A model generated the notes under the pieces. That model had not been told where the DNA came from. It made no database searches and was given only the letters and a program-made list of their open reading frames with translations. The translations under genes were made by a program, and so were the position numbers. From Gracilaria caudata (lineage: Eukaryota; Rhodophyta; Florideophyceae; Gracilariales; Gracilariaceae): a stretch of 20,764 nucleotides of DNA. The stretch spans positions 1-20,764 of the forward strand of contig JASCIV010000413.1 in assembly GCA_030374735.1 (NCBI GenBank), given 5' to 3'. Below, piece by piece: positions 12,337 to 20,764 of this stretch; within the stretch, counting starts at the first letter, position 1; every line of letters begins with the position of its first letter.

Positions 12337-15006
12337 TCATGGCATTGGAAGTTCAAACAAATGTCTCATGGTTGGTCGGCCATGCGGACATGTCCATGGA
12401 TGTTGAAGATCGACCAAGTGTGCTAAGATCATTTTCATTTGCGAATCAGAGAGAGCTTTGCCAACCATTATAGATTTTCGACAAGCCCTCGAAGCCAACA
12501 TCGCACGCACCCGAGGAGGGCGTAAGGTATTGATTTTAGTTCCGGTGCTTTGTATGGCGCTGTTCTTCAGTAAGTTGATCATATCTTGCAAATCCTCTCG
12601 CACAAACATTGTGCGTTTGCTCGCGGGCTGCGATCGTAGTAAAAGTCGTTGGGTTGGAGGCCTAGTTCCATCGTGTTCAATTTCAAAGCCACCTGCCTTG
12701 AAAGCCTCCAAGTATTGTAAGACGATCAGTTCATCTTCTGCGCTGAAATCAAGCCGCATCGGACGAACAAGCTTCTGTTTTGATATGACTGTTGTTCTTT
12801 CCAGTTCTTCAAAGTTGAATTTCTCATCGGAGGCGTGTTGATCAACTATAAACATATCTGAACCAAGGCGAGCAATGATGAAACCCCTGTTGAATTGCCC
12901 GATTACTTTCAAATCTTTGAACCACGCTTGTCGAAAGAGGCGGCTCATTTCTCTATCGGCTATGCCTTGATGATGCACAGATGCTGTTTCTTCTTCGCAT
13001 GATTGCATCGAAGACTTTCTGAAAACGCCCGAACATGTTCCATCTTTTAAAGATTCACCAGGACTAGTCTTTTGGCGTTCTTCAGCATATCTCACATAAT
13101 CTTTGCATAGAATATCCCAGTTTACCGGGATATGAACCATTTCCTTTTGTACCAATTTCGATGAGGTATTGCGTCTTGGGGCATCGAGTACCGAAATTTC
13201 AGGATTCATCTCAGCTTTTGTACTAATCTCCAAAGGTTCTTCTATCTGGTCTGCCCTCATTTCTTCCCTCGGCTCCATATTTTTAGCTCTTTGAGGAGTT
13301 GAAGGTGGCGTCGAACGATGACGTTTTTGTGGACTACGAAGGCTTTTGGATCTCTTGGCAACGTAGCTAGAAACGTCATGAGGCCGTTTTCTTGTTAACA
13401 ATGACATCCTTAAGCTCTTGGTTTTGTTTGAATTCTGCCCTCCTTCTGGAGAACTAAACTTCGAATGCTGCCTTTCGGTTTCCCCTTGACCGGAAGAAGC
13501 TTCACCGGTAGATTGTTTTTTTGTATCTTGTCTAAGATCAATGTGGGTTCCGTCCGCTTGGCTTTCGTTGTCCCTTACGCTGTGTTCCGGTTCCTCATCA
13601 CTTGAGACTGTGGGAAGTTCGGGAATATCCTCAAACTCAGGTAATTGTTCAACATCATTAGTACTCGCCATTCTTGCCTTATCAGAACTTGGAACGAAAT
13701 TATCATTGTTCTCCGTCCCAGACTCGTAAGAATCAGAACATAATTCCCGATCTTGGTGTTCATGTTCAGATGGTTCTGATTGCTTCCGAGGCAGCTTTTT
13801 CGATTGTTGTTTCGAGTTCAGTAAGACACCCACGTCTCCATCTTTATTAACTGGAATCTGTGTCTTGTCTGTTGGTATCCAAAACGCTTCCAATAGACTT
13901 ACTAGACCTTCTGTCATTTTCTCTTCTTCGAAAATGGCTACCGACCGTTTGTCAGGTGATAAATTTGCATCGATAGCCCACAAGGGAAGCTCAAGGTTCA
14001 AAATTAAAACCGGAGAGGCATTGTTTAAGCCCGTAGCCGTCCTGTAGAGCTCAGTCAGAGAGCGTTGTACACGAGGAAGGTCCACTGGCCGGCGATTGAT
14101 GAAGAAGTAATGATGGGAAGAACGCACCCGTCCACCTCCATTTGCATTTAGTGATGCGGAAGATGCTAAACCGCGACACTTGTACTGCACCTCTTCTCCG
14201 AGATCTGATCCAGGCTCCAACACTGTGGCTACACAACCAGATACTTGTTGAAGAGCATTTGCAGAACGACCAAGAACTGCTATTGCATTCTTTCGAAGTC
14301 CGGTATGAAAGTTGTCAGAAGAAAGAGAACCCCCTTCTTTTGAATGTGGTAACAAGGGCGCATTTGCCACTTTTAAATCGTTGCCAACTCGCAGCTCTAT
14401 TCGTACGCTGACTGAAATAAGGGCGACTGCTTGTACAACAGCAATACATCGGGCAAGCTGGCGTGCGGGGTGAGCAATGGCTTCCTTCTTTCGGACTGGC
14501 AAACGATGAAATACATCTTCAACGCTGACTGTTGTTCCGACGCCTCTTGCTGCAGGAGATATGTTAATCAAAGAACCTCCAGGTCCGTACTGTGCACATT
14601 TTGCCACATTTTGCCCAGATACCCGGGAAACAATCGAGAGGCATCGAGCAATCCCGCAAATCGCAGAAAGAGCCTCTCCACGGAAGCCGAACGATGCTAT
14701 ACTTTCAATATCCACCATTTTCGACAACTTCGATGTAGTGCTCGGGAGACAAACCCGCCCCAGATCTGTTTCTTCTACACCCTTACCATTGTCGGAGACA
14801 ACAATGGACGACAGGCAGCCAGCTCCACGAATACGAAGGTCTATGCGAGTGGCCTGTGCATCCAAGGAGTTCTCAAGAAGCTCCTTAACAATCGCAGCTG
14901 GGTCCAGCAAAGCTTGCGCTGCACGTAGGGAAACAGCAAGGGGGCGACGTAATTGACTAATACGCACATCCTTTGATCTCCTTTCCGCGCTTGTCTGACG
15001 AGTCAT
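12337..15006 (-). CDS. PMS2: PMS2-type MutL mismatch-repair endonuclease
   Basis: 889 residues, close to the usual family length, without introns. The N-terminal GHKL ATPase has E42-LLEN46, DNGKGV (72-77), TSK (91-93) and GFRGEALS (107-114), followed by the transducer domain (GTTVSV, RLPVRKKE). The middle (about 360-680) is a hydrophilic, Ser/Glu-rich linker. The C-terminal dimerisation/endonuclease domain has DQHASDEKFNFE (722-733), fitting the DQHA(x)2E(x)4E metal motif, ACRKS with C842, and CPHGRPTMRH (873-882). These identify human PMS2 / yeast and plant PMS1, the MutL-alpha subunit that nicks the new strand during mismatch repair after partnering MLH1. The start is the ATG at 15006; the frame extends 9 codons to a TTG. 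It shares a divergent promoter with the ZRANB3-like gene. Confidence 0.97.
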   Translation of the reverse strand: MTRQTSAERRSKDVRISQLRRPLAVSLRAAQALLDPAAIVKELLENSLDAQATRIDLRIRGAGCLSSIVVSDNGKGVEETDLGRVCLPSTTSKLSKMVDIESIASFGFRGEALSAICGIARCLSIVSRVSGQNVAKCAQYGPGGSLINISPAARGVGTTVSVEDVFHRLPVRKKEAIAHPARQLARCIAVVQAVALISVSVRIELRVGNDLKVANAPLLPHSKEGGSLSSDNFHTGLRKNAIAVLGRSANALQQVSGCVATVLEPGSDLGEEVQYKCRGLASSASLNANGGGRVRSSHHYFFINRRPVDLPRVQRSLTELYRTATGLNNASPVLILNLELPLWAIDANLSPDKRSVAIFEEEKMTEGLVSLLEAFWIPTDKTQIPVNKDGDVGVLLNSKQQSKKLPRKQSEPSEHEHQDRELCSDSYESGTENNDNFVPSSDKARMASTNDVEQLPEFEDIPELPTVSSDEEPEHSVRDNESQADGTHIDLRQDTKKQSTGEASSGQGETERQHSKFSSPEGGQNSNKTKSLRMSLLTRKRPHDVSSYVAKRSKSLRSPQKRHRSTPPSTPQRAKNMEPREEMRADQIEEPLEISTKAEMNPEISVLDAPRRNTSSKLVQKEMVHIPVNWDILCKDYVRYAEERQKTSPGESLKDGTCSGVFRKSSMQSCEEETASVHHQGIADREMSRLFRQAWFKDLKVIGQFNRGFIIARLGSDMFIVDQHASDEKFNFEELERTTVISKQKLVRPMRLDFSAEDELIVLQYLEAFKAGGFEIEHDGTRPPTQRLLLRSQPASKRTMFVREDLQDMINLLKNSAIQSTGTKINTLRPPRVRAMLASRACRKSIMVGKALSDSQMKMILAHLVDLQHPWTCPHGRPTMRHLFELPMP

Positions 15007-15380
15007 AGCGCTCTTAACAGCTCTCTCGTACAAACAAGATGAGAGAACTCTAAAACAATTTTAGATGTAGAAACGCTTCTAAGTACATCTACCAAATTGA
15101 GCTTCTTCACCATAAAAGCAGAGTAGATTGCCTTCTGTTTCCCGGAGTTTGCACACACATCATGTCCTCAAAGAATTACCGAAGGGTAGCGTTCTACTTT
15201 CGTACCCTTGGTAGACTACGTAACGATGTCATTGACACGACAGCTCAAAAACTGTTTCTTAAACACTTGTGCTGTAATGTAGTGTTAAACCCTCAAAAAG
15301 AGTATTAGTTTTTCATAGGGTATGTAGACTGTAAACAAAATCCAGTACAAGGGTAGTATAGGATCAATCCAAAGAGAAAA

Positions 15381-15391
15381 TTGGCGCGAAA
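15381..15391 (-). promoter_or_regulatory. E2F-like site
   Basis: TTTCGCGCCAA on the minus strand matches the E2F consensus TTTSSCGC in full. It is 375 bp upstream of the PMS2 start and about 350 bp upstream of the TATA box of the ZRANB3-like gene. Confidence 0.5.
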
Positions 15392-15600
15392 CGAAATCAG
15401 CTTGACACATGCTTCTGTGCCATGGAACACACGGTGTTGTGCGAGCAGATGTGCCCGCGTAGTGGCGCACCCTCTCTCCCCAAAAAAAAGGGTCTTGTTC
15501 GTTCGTTACGTGTTACGCATGGCCTAAAGAAGGTGCCCCAGGACCATGATGGGCTTCTGATCCACGACCACTCTCGCAGGTCGCCATCGAGGGATACTCG

Positions 15601-15612
15601 TTTTGCGCGAAA
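15601..15612 (-). promoter_or_regulatory. E2F-like site
   Basis: TTTCGCGCAAAA on the minus strand contains TTTCGCGC and is nearly two-fold symmetric. It shares the 11-mer TTTTGCGCGAA with the next site, in opposite orientation. Confidence 0.45.
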
Positions 15613-15677
15613 TACATTGGTGTACGCAACCATTACATTCGAGTACGCCCGCTCCTTCGAGAGCAGGACCTGTAAAC

Positions 15678-15688
15678 TTCGCGCAAAA
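15678..15688 (+). promoter_or_regulatory. E2F-like site
   Basis: TTCGCGCAAAA on the plus strand is the exact inverted counterpart of the 15601-15611 element. It lies 50 bp upstream of the TATA box of the ZRANB3-like gene, a typical place for a proximal activator site. Confidence 0.4.
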
Positions 15689-15737
15689 GCCGTTTATCCC
15701 TTGACGTCTTGACATGTCCTCAATTTTGTCCGTGCAA

Positions 15738-15745
15738 TATAAAAG
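15738..15745 (+). promoter_or_regulatory. TATA box of the ZRANB3-like gene
   Basis: TATAAAAG, a full consensus TATA box, 160 bp upstream of the ATG at 15898. This implies a 5' leader of roughly 125-135 nt. Confidence 0.65.
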
Positions 15746-15897
15746 CGAGGCTATGATTCTTAATCAATAACTCACTCCGAAACTTCTAGTCGGAGTTCCA
15801 ACATACCCCTTCTTCCCTAATCTCCAGAGGTTGACTCGAACTTGGACCAGGCTTTCACGTCGCTCGAAAAGAGATACATCTGAACCAGCCAGTTGAG

Positions 15898-18687
15898 ATG
15901 ACTTCAGAGTCCAACGAAGTATGCACTGGTCATGCTGAACCAGTTGAGCGGGTGACCCTTACTCCATCCCGTGGAGCGACAGGCAAAACGTACTTTCGGT
16001 GCTCCCGGCCATTGTATGAAAGATGTCAGTACTTTCGAATGGGCTCACCATCTATCGTAACAAATGCCAGAGTTCAGGGAAGTCTGAACTACAACGTCGC
16101 TCGTCCACATGGAGGCCCAGAGCCTAGTAACATACAACGACGGATCAACTTTGGCAGCAATGACCTCTTGGGTGATGACGCAAGCCCTGACAACATTCCT
16201 AATTGCCTCTGTGGCTCTGCAGCTGCACGGCGGACTGTTCGAAAGAAAGGGAGGAACACGGGAAAGAGGTTCTATGCATGTTCCAAGCCGGTTGGACAAC
16301 AGTGTGGGTTTTTCGAATGGGATAATGGTCCGGTGAATGTAAATCAGGGACAGCAGAGTCAGGATACCTTTCAGGGGACGGACACTACACCGATGGAGCC
16401 TCCTAAGTGTCCATGTGGCCTTTCAGCTTCGGATTATATTGTGAAGAAGCAAGGAGCAAATCATGGTAGAAAGTTCTTTACCTGTTCAAAGCGAAGAGAT
16501 CAGCGATGTCGGTATTTTCAATGGGCTGACGAACTTAGCAGAAAGCGATCAGCCAACATCTCCAACCAGGGTTCCTCTGAGCCGGTTCCATTGCAACCTG
16601 CTAAAAGGCGAAAACATGCTTCCACGGACGTTATCGATATGAAGATGGAGGAGATTGATAGTTTCAAGTTCATTCTGTACTCTACATTCTCACCGAGTCT
16701 GAAGGACGCCATCAAACAGTATAAAGGTTTAAGGATTGAAAAGTGCAATCAGTTGGGAGCAAAAGAGGTCATCATACCTTTAGAAAAGCTGAAGCATTTC
16801 GAGAGGTTTGTCAACACCAGTTTTGGAGCTGTTGTGAAGCGCGACATCAGCGATGATCTTTTGTATCGGATGATCAAGTTCTTCGAGAAAGAAAACGAAA
16901 GACAAAAATCCGATATCATTAAGACTCCACTTGATGAGATTCTTCCTCCTTTAGTGTGTGAAAAGCTTATGCAGTTTCAGTGGGAAGGGATACATTTTGC
17001 TATGAAACGGGGAGGCCGTTGTCTCATTGGAGATGATATGGGTCTTGGTAAAACCCTTCAGGCCATAGCCGTTGCCCGCATTTACATTAAGGATTGGCCA
17101 CTTCTCATAATTTGCCCAAGTTCTGTACGACTAAACTGGAAAGAGGAGCTTTTGAATTGGTTGAACCGTGATCTAGATGAAGACGAAATCTTAGTGATGA
17201 TGACCGGCAAGGATACCGAGAAACAGATACGCCGAGTGAACATTGTTTCCTACGATCTAGTGCGCAAAATCCCCAGAACAACTTTACCCAAATTCCGATT
17301 CATAGTTGCTGACGAATCTCACTATCTGAAATCAGGAACTGCGAAAAGAACTCAAGCGGTTGTTCCATTACTTAAGAACGCAAAGCGAGCTGTACTACTT
17401 TCTGGTACCCCGGCGTTATCAAGGCCAGTTGAGCTCTTCTCACAAGTCAATGCGATTGCACCGGAATTGTTCCCAGATTATCATCAGTACGTTCAACGCT
17501 ATTGTAACGCTCACTACGCCTTTTTTGGGTATGACGTATCTGGTGCCTCCAATCTCCAAGAGCTTAACATACTTCTGAGAGGAAGTATCCTTATTAGAAG
17601 GAAGAAAGAAGATGTCTTAACACAGCTACCTGAGAAACAAAGACAAGTGATGTGGGTGCAGACAAAACCCAAGATAATGAAGGAGGTGAAGGTTGCTTCC
17701 AACAAGCTACATCAGACAAGAGCAGCCGCCAACGCAGCTACGAATGAGGCACAAGCGTTGTCACTGCGAATGGCAGTCAGAGCTGCGCAGAGCGAATTGT
17801 ACTCACTAACTGGTACGGCAAAGTTAGATTCGGTGCTTGAGTTTTGCCGTGATACCTCCGAGTCAGGTTGCAAGTTTATCGTTTTTGCCCACCATGGCCT
17901 CGTCATGGATCCCATTCATGAGTACGTAACGCAGAAGCTTAAGCTTGATGCCATTCGTATAGACGGCAGCACAAAGCCGGATACCCGTCAATCTCTCTGC
18001 TCAAAATTTCAGAATGATCCAAGCTGCAAAGTGGCAGTACTATCAATAACCGCAGCCGGTGTTGGCATCACTCTAACCGAAGCAAAGGTAGTGCTCTTTG
18101 CCGAATTATATTGGAATCCGGGAACCCTCCTACAAGCCGAAGATCGGGCACATAGAATTGGTCAAAAGGATTGTGTACTCGTCAAGTATTTGTTAGCGAA
18201 GAACACCATAGATGAGTCTATGTGGGGAACGGTTCGTAAAAAGCTCCACGTGGTGGGTCACTCCCTAACGGGCGCTGCAGCGCGAATGGAGGTTGGTAAG
18301 GAACAAAATGAAAATGAAAACAAGCAGGGAGGCATTGAATCTTACTTTGAAGAAGTGGCGAAAGATGGTCGTCGAAGAGAAGTAGAGGACACGCAGGATG
18401 ACATCGAAGAAATTTTCGATGGTGATCAAGCTGAGGATTCCGAGATTCCCCACTCGAGAACGGGAACACAGACTCAAGATCAGGGAAACGATGACGGCTC
18501 TAAGAACAAGCGAAGTTCCTCAACCATGTTCCCGACAAGAATGGATGAACTTCACCTTAGTTCGGGCGAAGTGACCTATCCTGCTGATTCCCACTACGAC
18601 TGCGAGGCCGCCACGCGGAAGCGCATTGACGCCGATCGGGCACTCGCTGAAAAGTTACAAGCGGAGTTTAATAGGGAGATCTCATGA
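15898..18687 (+). CDS. SMARCAL1/ZRANB3-family annealing helicase with three GRF zinc fingers and a PIP box
   Basis: 929 residues. Three N-terminal GRF-type zinc fingers: C9/H12/C35/C43 (divergent), C103/C105/C128/C136 ending GFFEW, and C171/C173/C196/C204 ending RYFQW. Residues 255-310 resemble, loosely, the HARP/substrate-recognition region of this family. The SNF2 core follows: GDDMGLGKT (378-386), DESH (472-475), SGTP, and motif VI QAEDRAHRIGQ (746-756). QGGIESYF (810-817) is a full PIP-box match (Qxx[ILM]xx[FY][FY]) for binding PCNA. The acidic tail ends in ADRALAEKLQAEFNRE, like a MIU ubiquitin-binding helix. Human ZRANB3 likewise has a PIP box after its helicase core plus a ubiquitin-binding NZF finger; it reverses stalled forks and anneals RPA-coated strands. 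GRF fingers in other repair proteins bind single-stranded DNA. No HNH nuclease is present. The TATA box and ATG 15898 fix the start. ZRANB3-like is favoured over SMARCAL1 because no RPA-binding motif is visible. Confidence 0.92.
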   Translation: MTSESNEVCTGHAEPVERVTLTPSRGATGKTYFRCSRPLYERCQYFRMGSPSIVTNARVQGSLNYNVARPHGGPEPSNIQRRINFGSNDLLGDDASPDNIPNCLCGSAAARRTVRKKGRNTGKRFYACSKPVGQQCGFFEWDNGPVNVNQGQQSQDTFQGTDTTPMEPPKCPCGLSASDYIVKKQGANHGRKFFTCSKRRDQRCRYFQWADELSRKRSANISNQGSSEPVPLQPAKRRKHASTDVIDMKMEEIDSFKFILYSTFSPSLKDAIKQYKGLRIEKCNQLGAKEVIIPLEKLKHFERFVNTSFGAVVKRDISDDLLYRMIKFFEKENERQKSDIIKTPLDEILPPLVCEKLMQFQWEGIHFAMKRGGRCLIGDDMGLGKTLQAIAVARIYIKDWPLLIICPSSVRLNWKEELLNWLNRDLDEDEILVMMTGKDTEKQIRRVNIVSYDLVRKIPRTTLPKFRFIVADESHYLKSGTAKRTQAVVPLLKNAKRAVLLSGTPALSRPVELFSQVNAIAPELFPDYHQYVQRYCNAHYAFFGYDVSGASNLQELNILLRGSILIRRKKEDVLTQLPEKQRQVMWVQTKPKIMKEVKVASNKLHQTRAAANAATNEAQALSLRMAVRAAQSELYSLTGTAKLDSVLEFCRDTSESGCKFIVFAHHGLVMDPIHEYVTQKLKLDAIRIDGSTKPDTRQSLCSKFQNDPSCKVAVLSITAAGVGITLTEAKVVLFAELYWNPGTLLQAEDRAHRIGQKDCVLVKYLLAKNTIDESMWGTVRKKLHVVGHSLTGAAARMEVGKEQNENENKQGGIESYFEEVAKDGRRREVEDTQDDIEEIFDGDQAEDSEIPHSRTGTQTQDQGNDDGSKNKRSSSTMFPTRMDELHLSSGEVTYPADSHYDCEAATRKRIDADRALAEKLQAEFNREIS

Positions 18688-18997
18688 CATGCGAGCCCGG
18701 TACATATCTATTTAGCTGACTCAGAGCGCATAGTTTGCACTTCAAACAGAGTTTCTTGCGCCTTTTCCGAGTTCGTCAATCTTGGACGACATCATCTTCC
18801 TTTTGTCGGGTGTGAATGCCGGCTTCTATGCGACGAGAAACGGCCATCCGCTTCAGGAACAAGTTCGAACCCTTTTTGCCCAGCTCGCTGATGCTCAAAA
18901 AGACGGGAGTTGTGTGACTTCGATGAAGTTAAGCAATCGACAATGCTTTCTATTTACTTGTACCCAAAATCTGATGAATACGATTGGTTATTGCGGA
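18688..18997. other. Intergenic region between convergent genes
   Basis: 310 bp between the stops of the ZRANB3-like gene and apyrase, taken as two 3' UTRs. An 89-codon plus frame begins here at a TTG (18782) and runs into the antisense of apyrase. It has no domain. Confidence 0.6.
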
Positions 18998-20356
18998 TCA
19001 CATTCCAAGTTTGGCCATGGTTTGTTGCATGGCTCCAAGGCACCATCCTAGTTCAAAATCGTTGATCTTCTCCATGACCAAAAGCGTGGTGCCGCTGTCC
19101 TCCGTAATGCCGTGCCCGTGTTCAAGGTGGAGAGCTATGAAAGCGAGGTCCAGACAGAGATCAGTAGCCACGCCCTGCGGAACCTCTGGATACTTAGATG
19201 TGACCTCTTCCACACTCATGGCGCAAATCTCCTCCCCTTTTTGTCTTATATCTCTCACTGTCAGTGTTGTATCAAGCCCGATTTCCACTGTTCTTCCGCG
19301 GTAGAAAGCAATAGCAACGTATTCGGGAATTGGTGGCGGCTGAGCTGAGCCATGATATGTGCAGAGATCGCACGAACACTGTCCCATAGATGGATCCATG
19401 AACTGCTCGTCAAGAAGTTTGCGACATGCCGTGTAATCGCCTTTGCCAGTCATGGAAAGCTTCTGGTCTTCTTCGAACGGAACTGGCACTTCCACAGTGC
19501 CGCCCGCGTTCAGACAAGGATTGTCTTGTAACAAACCCTTCTCTTGAAACATCTTCAGTGCTGTTGCACGACCTTTTTGTAAACCAAAACCCAGGTGAGA
19601 AGTAGTGTACAAATCAAGCTTCTCTCCCTTGAAGTCAAGATCTTCTTCAGAGGTAGAGCAATTGGATCCAGAGTTCAGAGCTTTGTCCCTCGGGACATAC
19701 GCGACTTGAGACGAGCCGCCACCCATTTCGAGTGTACCGACAGTGTTGAAGGGTTCGCGGTCTAGAAGATAGTTGACTGTGATCCAGGAGTACACTCCTT
19801 CTTCATTACCAGACAAAATGGACGCCCACGAGTCGTCGTCGAATCGAAAGCCGGAAGACTTCAGGTACTTGCGGACTTCGTGCAATATTGAATTGGCCAC
19901 CTCCTCACCGGCCATTCTCAAACCGGCAGTCGCACGTAGAACAATGGGTGTCTCAGGCTGCAGCGATATCGGAACGCGAGACTTGGCTCGCTGAATGAGC
20001 GGCTCCAACGAGAGTGCAGCGTCATTAGCATTCTCCTTGTATGCAGACAAGCCTGGTTTGATCGCATGAAAGTCCTCTCCAAGGATATCCAACTTTGAGG
20101 TAACTGGATGCTTCTGGAACTTAAAAGTGTGGATTCGAGAGCCAGTTGAACCAGCGTCAATCATTAATCCGTAGATATAGTCGGACGGGGAATACACGGA
20201 ACGCAGCGCGGAAATCGCAAAGATGGTAAGAATGGCCGCCGCAACAAGCTTTACAAGACGGCCGCGTGTTGAACCTTGTGGGTATACACTGGGTCGACCG
20301 ACCGGCTCGTACGACTTGCCGAACTTGGTAGCCATTGGAGCCTGAAAGCGACGCAT
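18998..20356 (-). CDS. GDA1/CD39-family apyrase (nucleoside di/triphosphatase), type II membrane protein
   Basis: 452 residues. All five apyrase conserved regions are present: ACR1 DAGSTGSRIH (67-76), ACR2 LRATAGLR (140-147), ACR3 SGNEEGVYSWITVNYLL (from 182, likely catalytic E186), ACR4 LEMGGGSSQVAY (209-220) and ACR5 DFELGWCLGAM (433-443). A short basic cytosolic tail precedes one hydrophobic span (about 34-55), so the protein is probably a signal-anchored enzyme of the Golgi/ER lumen or cell surface, without a second C-terminal span. The family hydrolyses NTPs and NDPs with Ca or Mg; Golgi members remove the UDP or GDP released by glycosyltransferases. Lumenal cysteines (QCSCDLC near 326-332) fit disulfides. 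ATG 20356 is the first in the frame (the open frame extends to a TTG at 20371); Met8 (20335) is an alternative. Confidence 0.95.
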   Translation of the reverse strand: MRRFQAPMATKFGKSYEPVGRPSVYPQGSTRGRLVKLVAAAILTIFAISALRSVYSPSDYIYGLMIDAGSTGSRIHTFKFQKHPVTSKLDILGEDFHAIKPGLSAYKENANDAALSLEPLIQRAKSRVPISLQPETPIVLRATAGLRMAGEEVANSILHEVRKYLKSSGFRFDDDSWASILSGNEEGVYSWITVNYLLDREPFNTVGTLEMGGGSSQVAYVPRDKALNSGSNCSTSEEDLDFKGEKLDLYTTSHLGFGLQKGRATALKMFQEKGLLQDNPCLNAGGTVEVPVPFEEDQKLSMTGKGDYTACRKLLDEQFMDPSMGQCSCDLCTYHGSAQPPPIPEYVAIAFYRGRTVEIGLDTTLTVRDIRQKGEEICAMSVEEVTSKYPEVPQGVATDLCLDLAFIALHLEHGHGITEDSGTTLLVMEKINDFELGWCLGAMQQTMAKLGM

Positions 20357-20764
20357 ACGGCTGGTTAGCAAATTAGAGACTGCTGCTCACGAAATGGGCC
20401 AGGGGTTTCTCCTTGTAAGAGTTACTAGGGCTTCGTGGTATTGGGGTTGCAAGGGGAAGAGGGAAGGTGCGAGCAGAAGGATGAAGACCGGTTGGAATTG
20501 CCTTGAGGTGTCGATGGGTGCAATGGTAGGGCTTGGATTAGAAGGGTAAAGCCAGGGATTGCATCGTCGAGCAGGCCATGACAGTGCGACAGAGCGCGTG
20601 CGACGTGCATCGCACAGGCGTTCCGGCGCCTCGTGCTGACATCGACGACGACAATGCACAATTCAAGTACAGTTGTGACAGTATGCGTTCTGTCGTCTGT
20701 CATGTCGTAGGGCAATATCCGCAGGGGAAAGGCGCGTGGATTCGGAGTGGTTCAGCACAAGGCC
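20357..20764. other. Upstream region of apyrase, no gene recognised
   Basis: 408 bp that should hold the apyrase promoter on the minus strand. Frames of up to 96 codons are basic and low in complexity, with no domain. No clear TATA box was seen. Confidence 0.5.

Larger units (their letters stand above)
15007..15897. promoter_or_regulatory. Divergent promoter region of PMS2 and the ZRANB3-like gene
   Basis: 891 bp. It holds three E2F-like sites (15381-15391, 15601-15612, 15678-15688) and a TATAAAAG box (15738-15745) for the plus-strand gene. Frames of 60-96 codons on both strands lack domains and are taken as noncoding. Confidence 0.6.

Noticed and set aside
15422..15712. 96-codon plus frame in the PMS2/ZRANB3-like promoter
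   Set aside because: No domain, competing frames on the other strand, and it overlaps the E2F-like sites.
1..20764. tRNA, rRNA, CRISPR array, transposon or bacterial operon
   Set aside because: No T-arm-like motif in a cloverleaf setting, no regular spaced repeats, no transposase or integrase frame and no long terminal repeats were found by eye; gene families and promoters are eukaryotic.

Overview
The window is nuclear DNA from a eukaryote with few introns and closely packed genes, most probably a red alga or a close relative. Eight long, complete reading frames of about 270-930 codons run uninterrupted on both strands. Two proteins have N-termini shaped like organelle targeting peptides. 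One of them begins Met-Ala-Phe-Val, the Phe-containing plastid leader start known from red algae and glaucophytes. Eukaryote-only families (PMS2, TMX2, CDCA7-like, Hint/Hog, CD39-type apyrase), TATA and CCAAT boxes, E2F-like sites and a dilysine ER signal exclude a prokaryote. The species assignment is inference.

Layout: 1-69, the last codons of a + strand gene. 70-1262, no recognised gene, but several perfect short inverted repeats. 1263-2150 (-), a CDCA7-like zinc-finger protein. 2151-2629, a divergent promoter region with G8 and C17 runs. 2630-3523 (+), plastid CBBY-type HAD phosphatase. 3549-4202 (-), an unknown protein with a targeting-like leader. 4509-5318 (+), TMX2. 5680-7626 (-), an unknown five-span cysteine-rich membrane protein. 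7627-8945, no gene recognised. 8946-9818 (-), an unknown nuclear-type protein with KEN/D-box-like motifs. 9819-10422, divergent promoter. 10423-11796 (+), a secreted protein with a Hedgehog-type Hint domain. 12337-15006 (-), PMS2-type MutL. 15007-15897, divergent promoter with three E2F-like sites. 15898-18687 (+), a SMARCAL1/ZRANB3-family remodeller with three GRF zinc fingers, a PIP box and a possible ubiquitin-binding helix. 18998-20356 (-), GDA1/CD39 apyrase. 20357-20764, upstream DNA.

The genes do not form a pathway or operon. Still, three of the ten relate to DNA replication, repair or chromatin (CDCA7-like, PMS2, ZRANB3-like), and the KEN-box protein may be cell-cycle controlled. PMS2 and the ZRANB3-like gene share one divergent promoter with E2F-like elements, which suggests S-phase co-expression. 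CBBY, and perhaps the 217-residue unknown, act in an organelle. TMX2, the five-span protein, the Hint protein and apyrase belong to the secretory pathway. The most novel items are the GRF-fingered ZRANB3-like enzyme, the Hint protein with an unknown secreted N-domain and acidic linker, and the unrecognised membrane protein. No tRNA, rRNA, CRISPR array or intact mobile element was seen.
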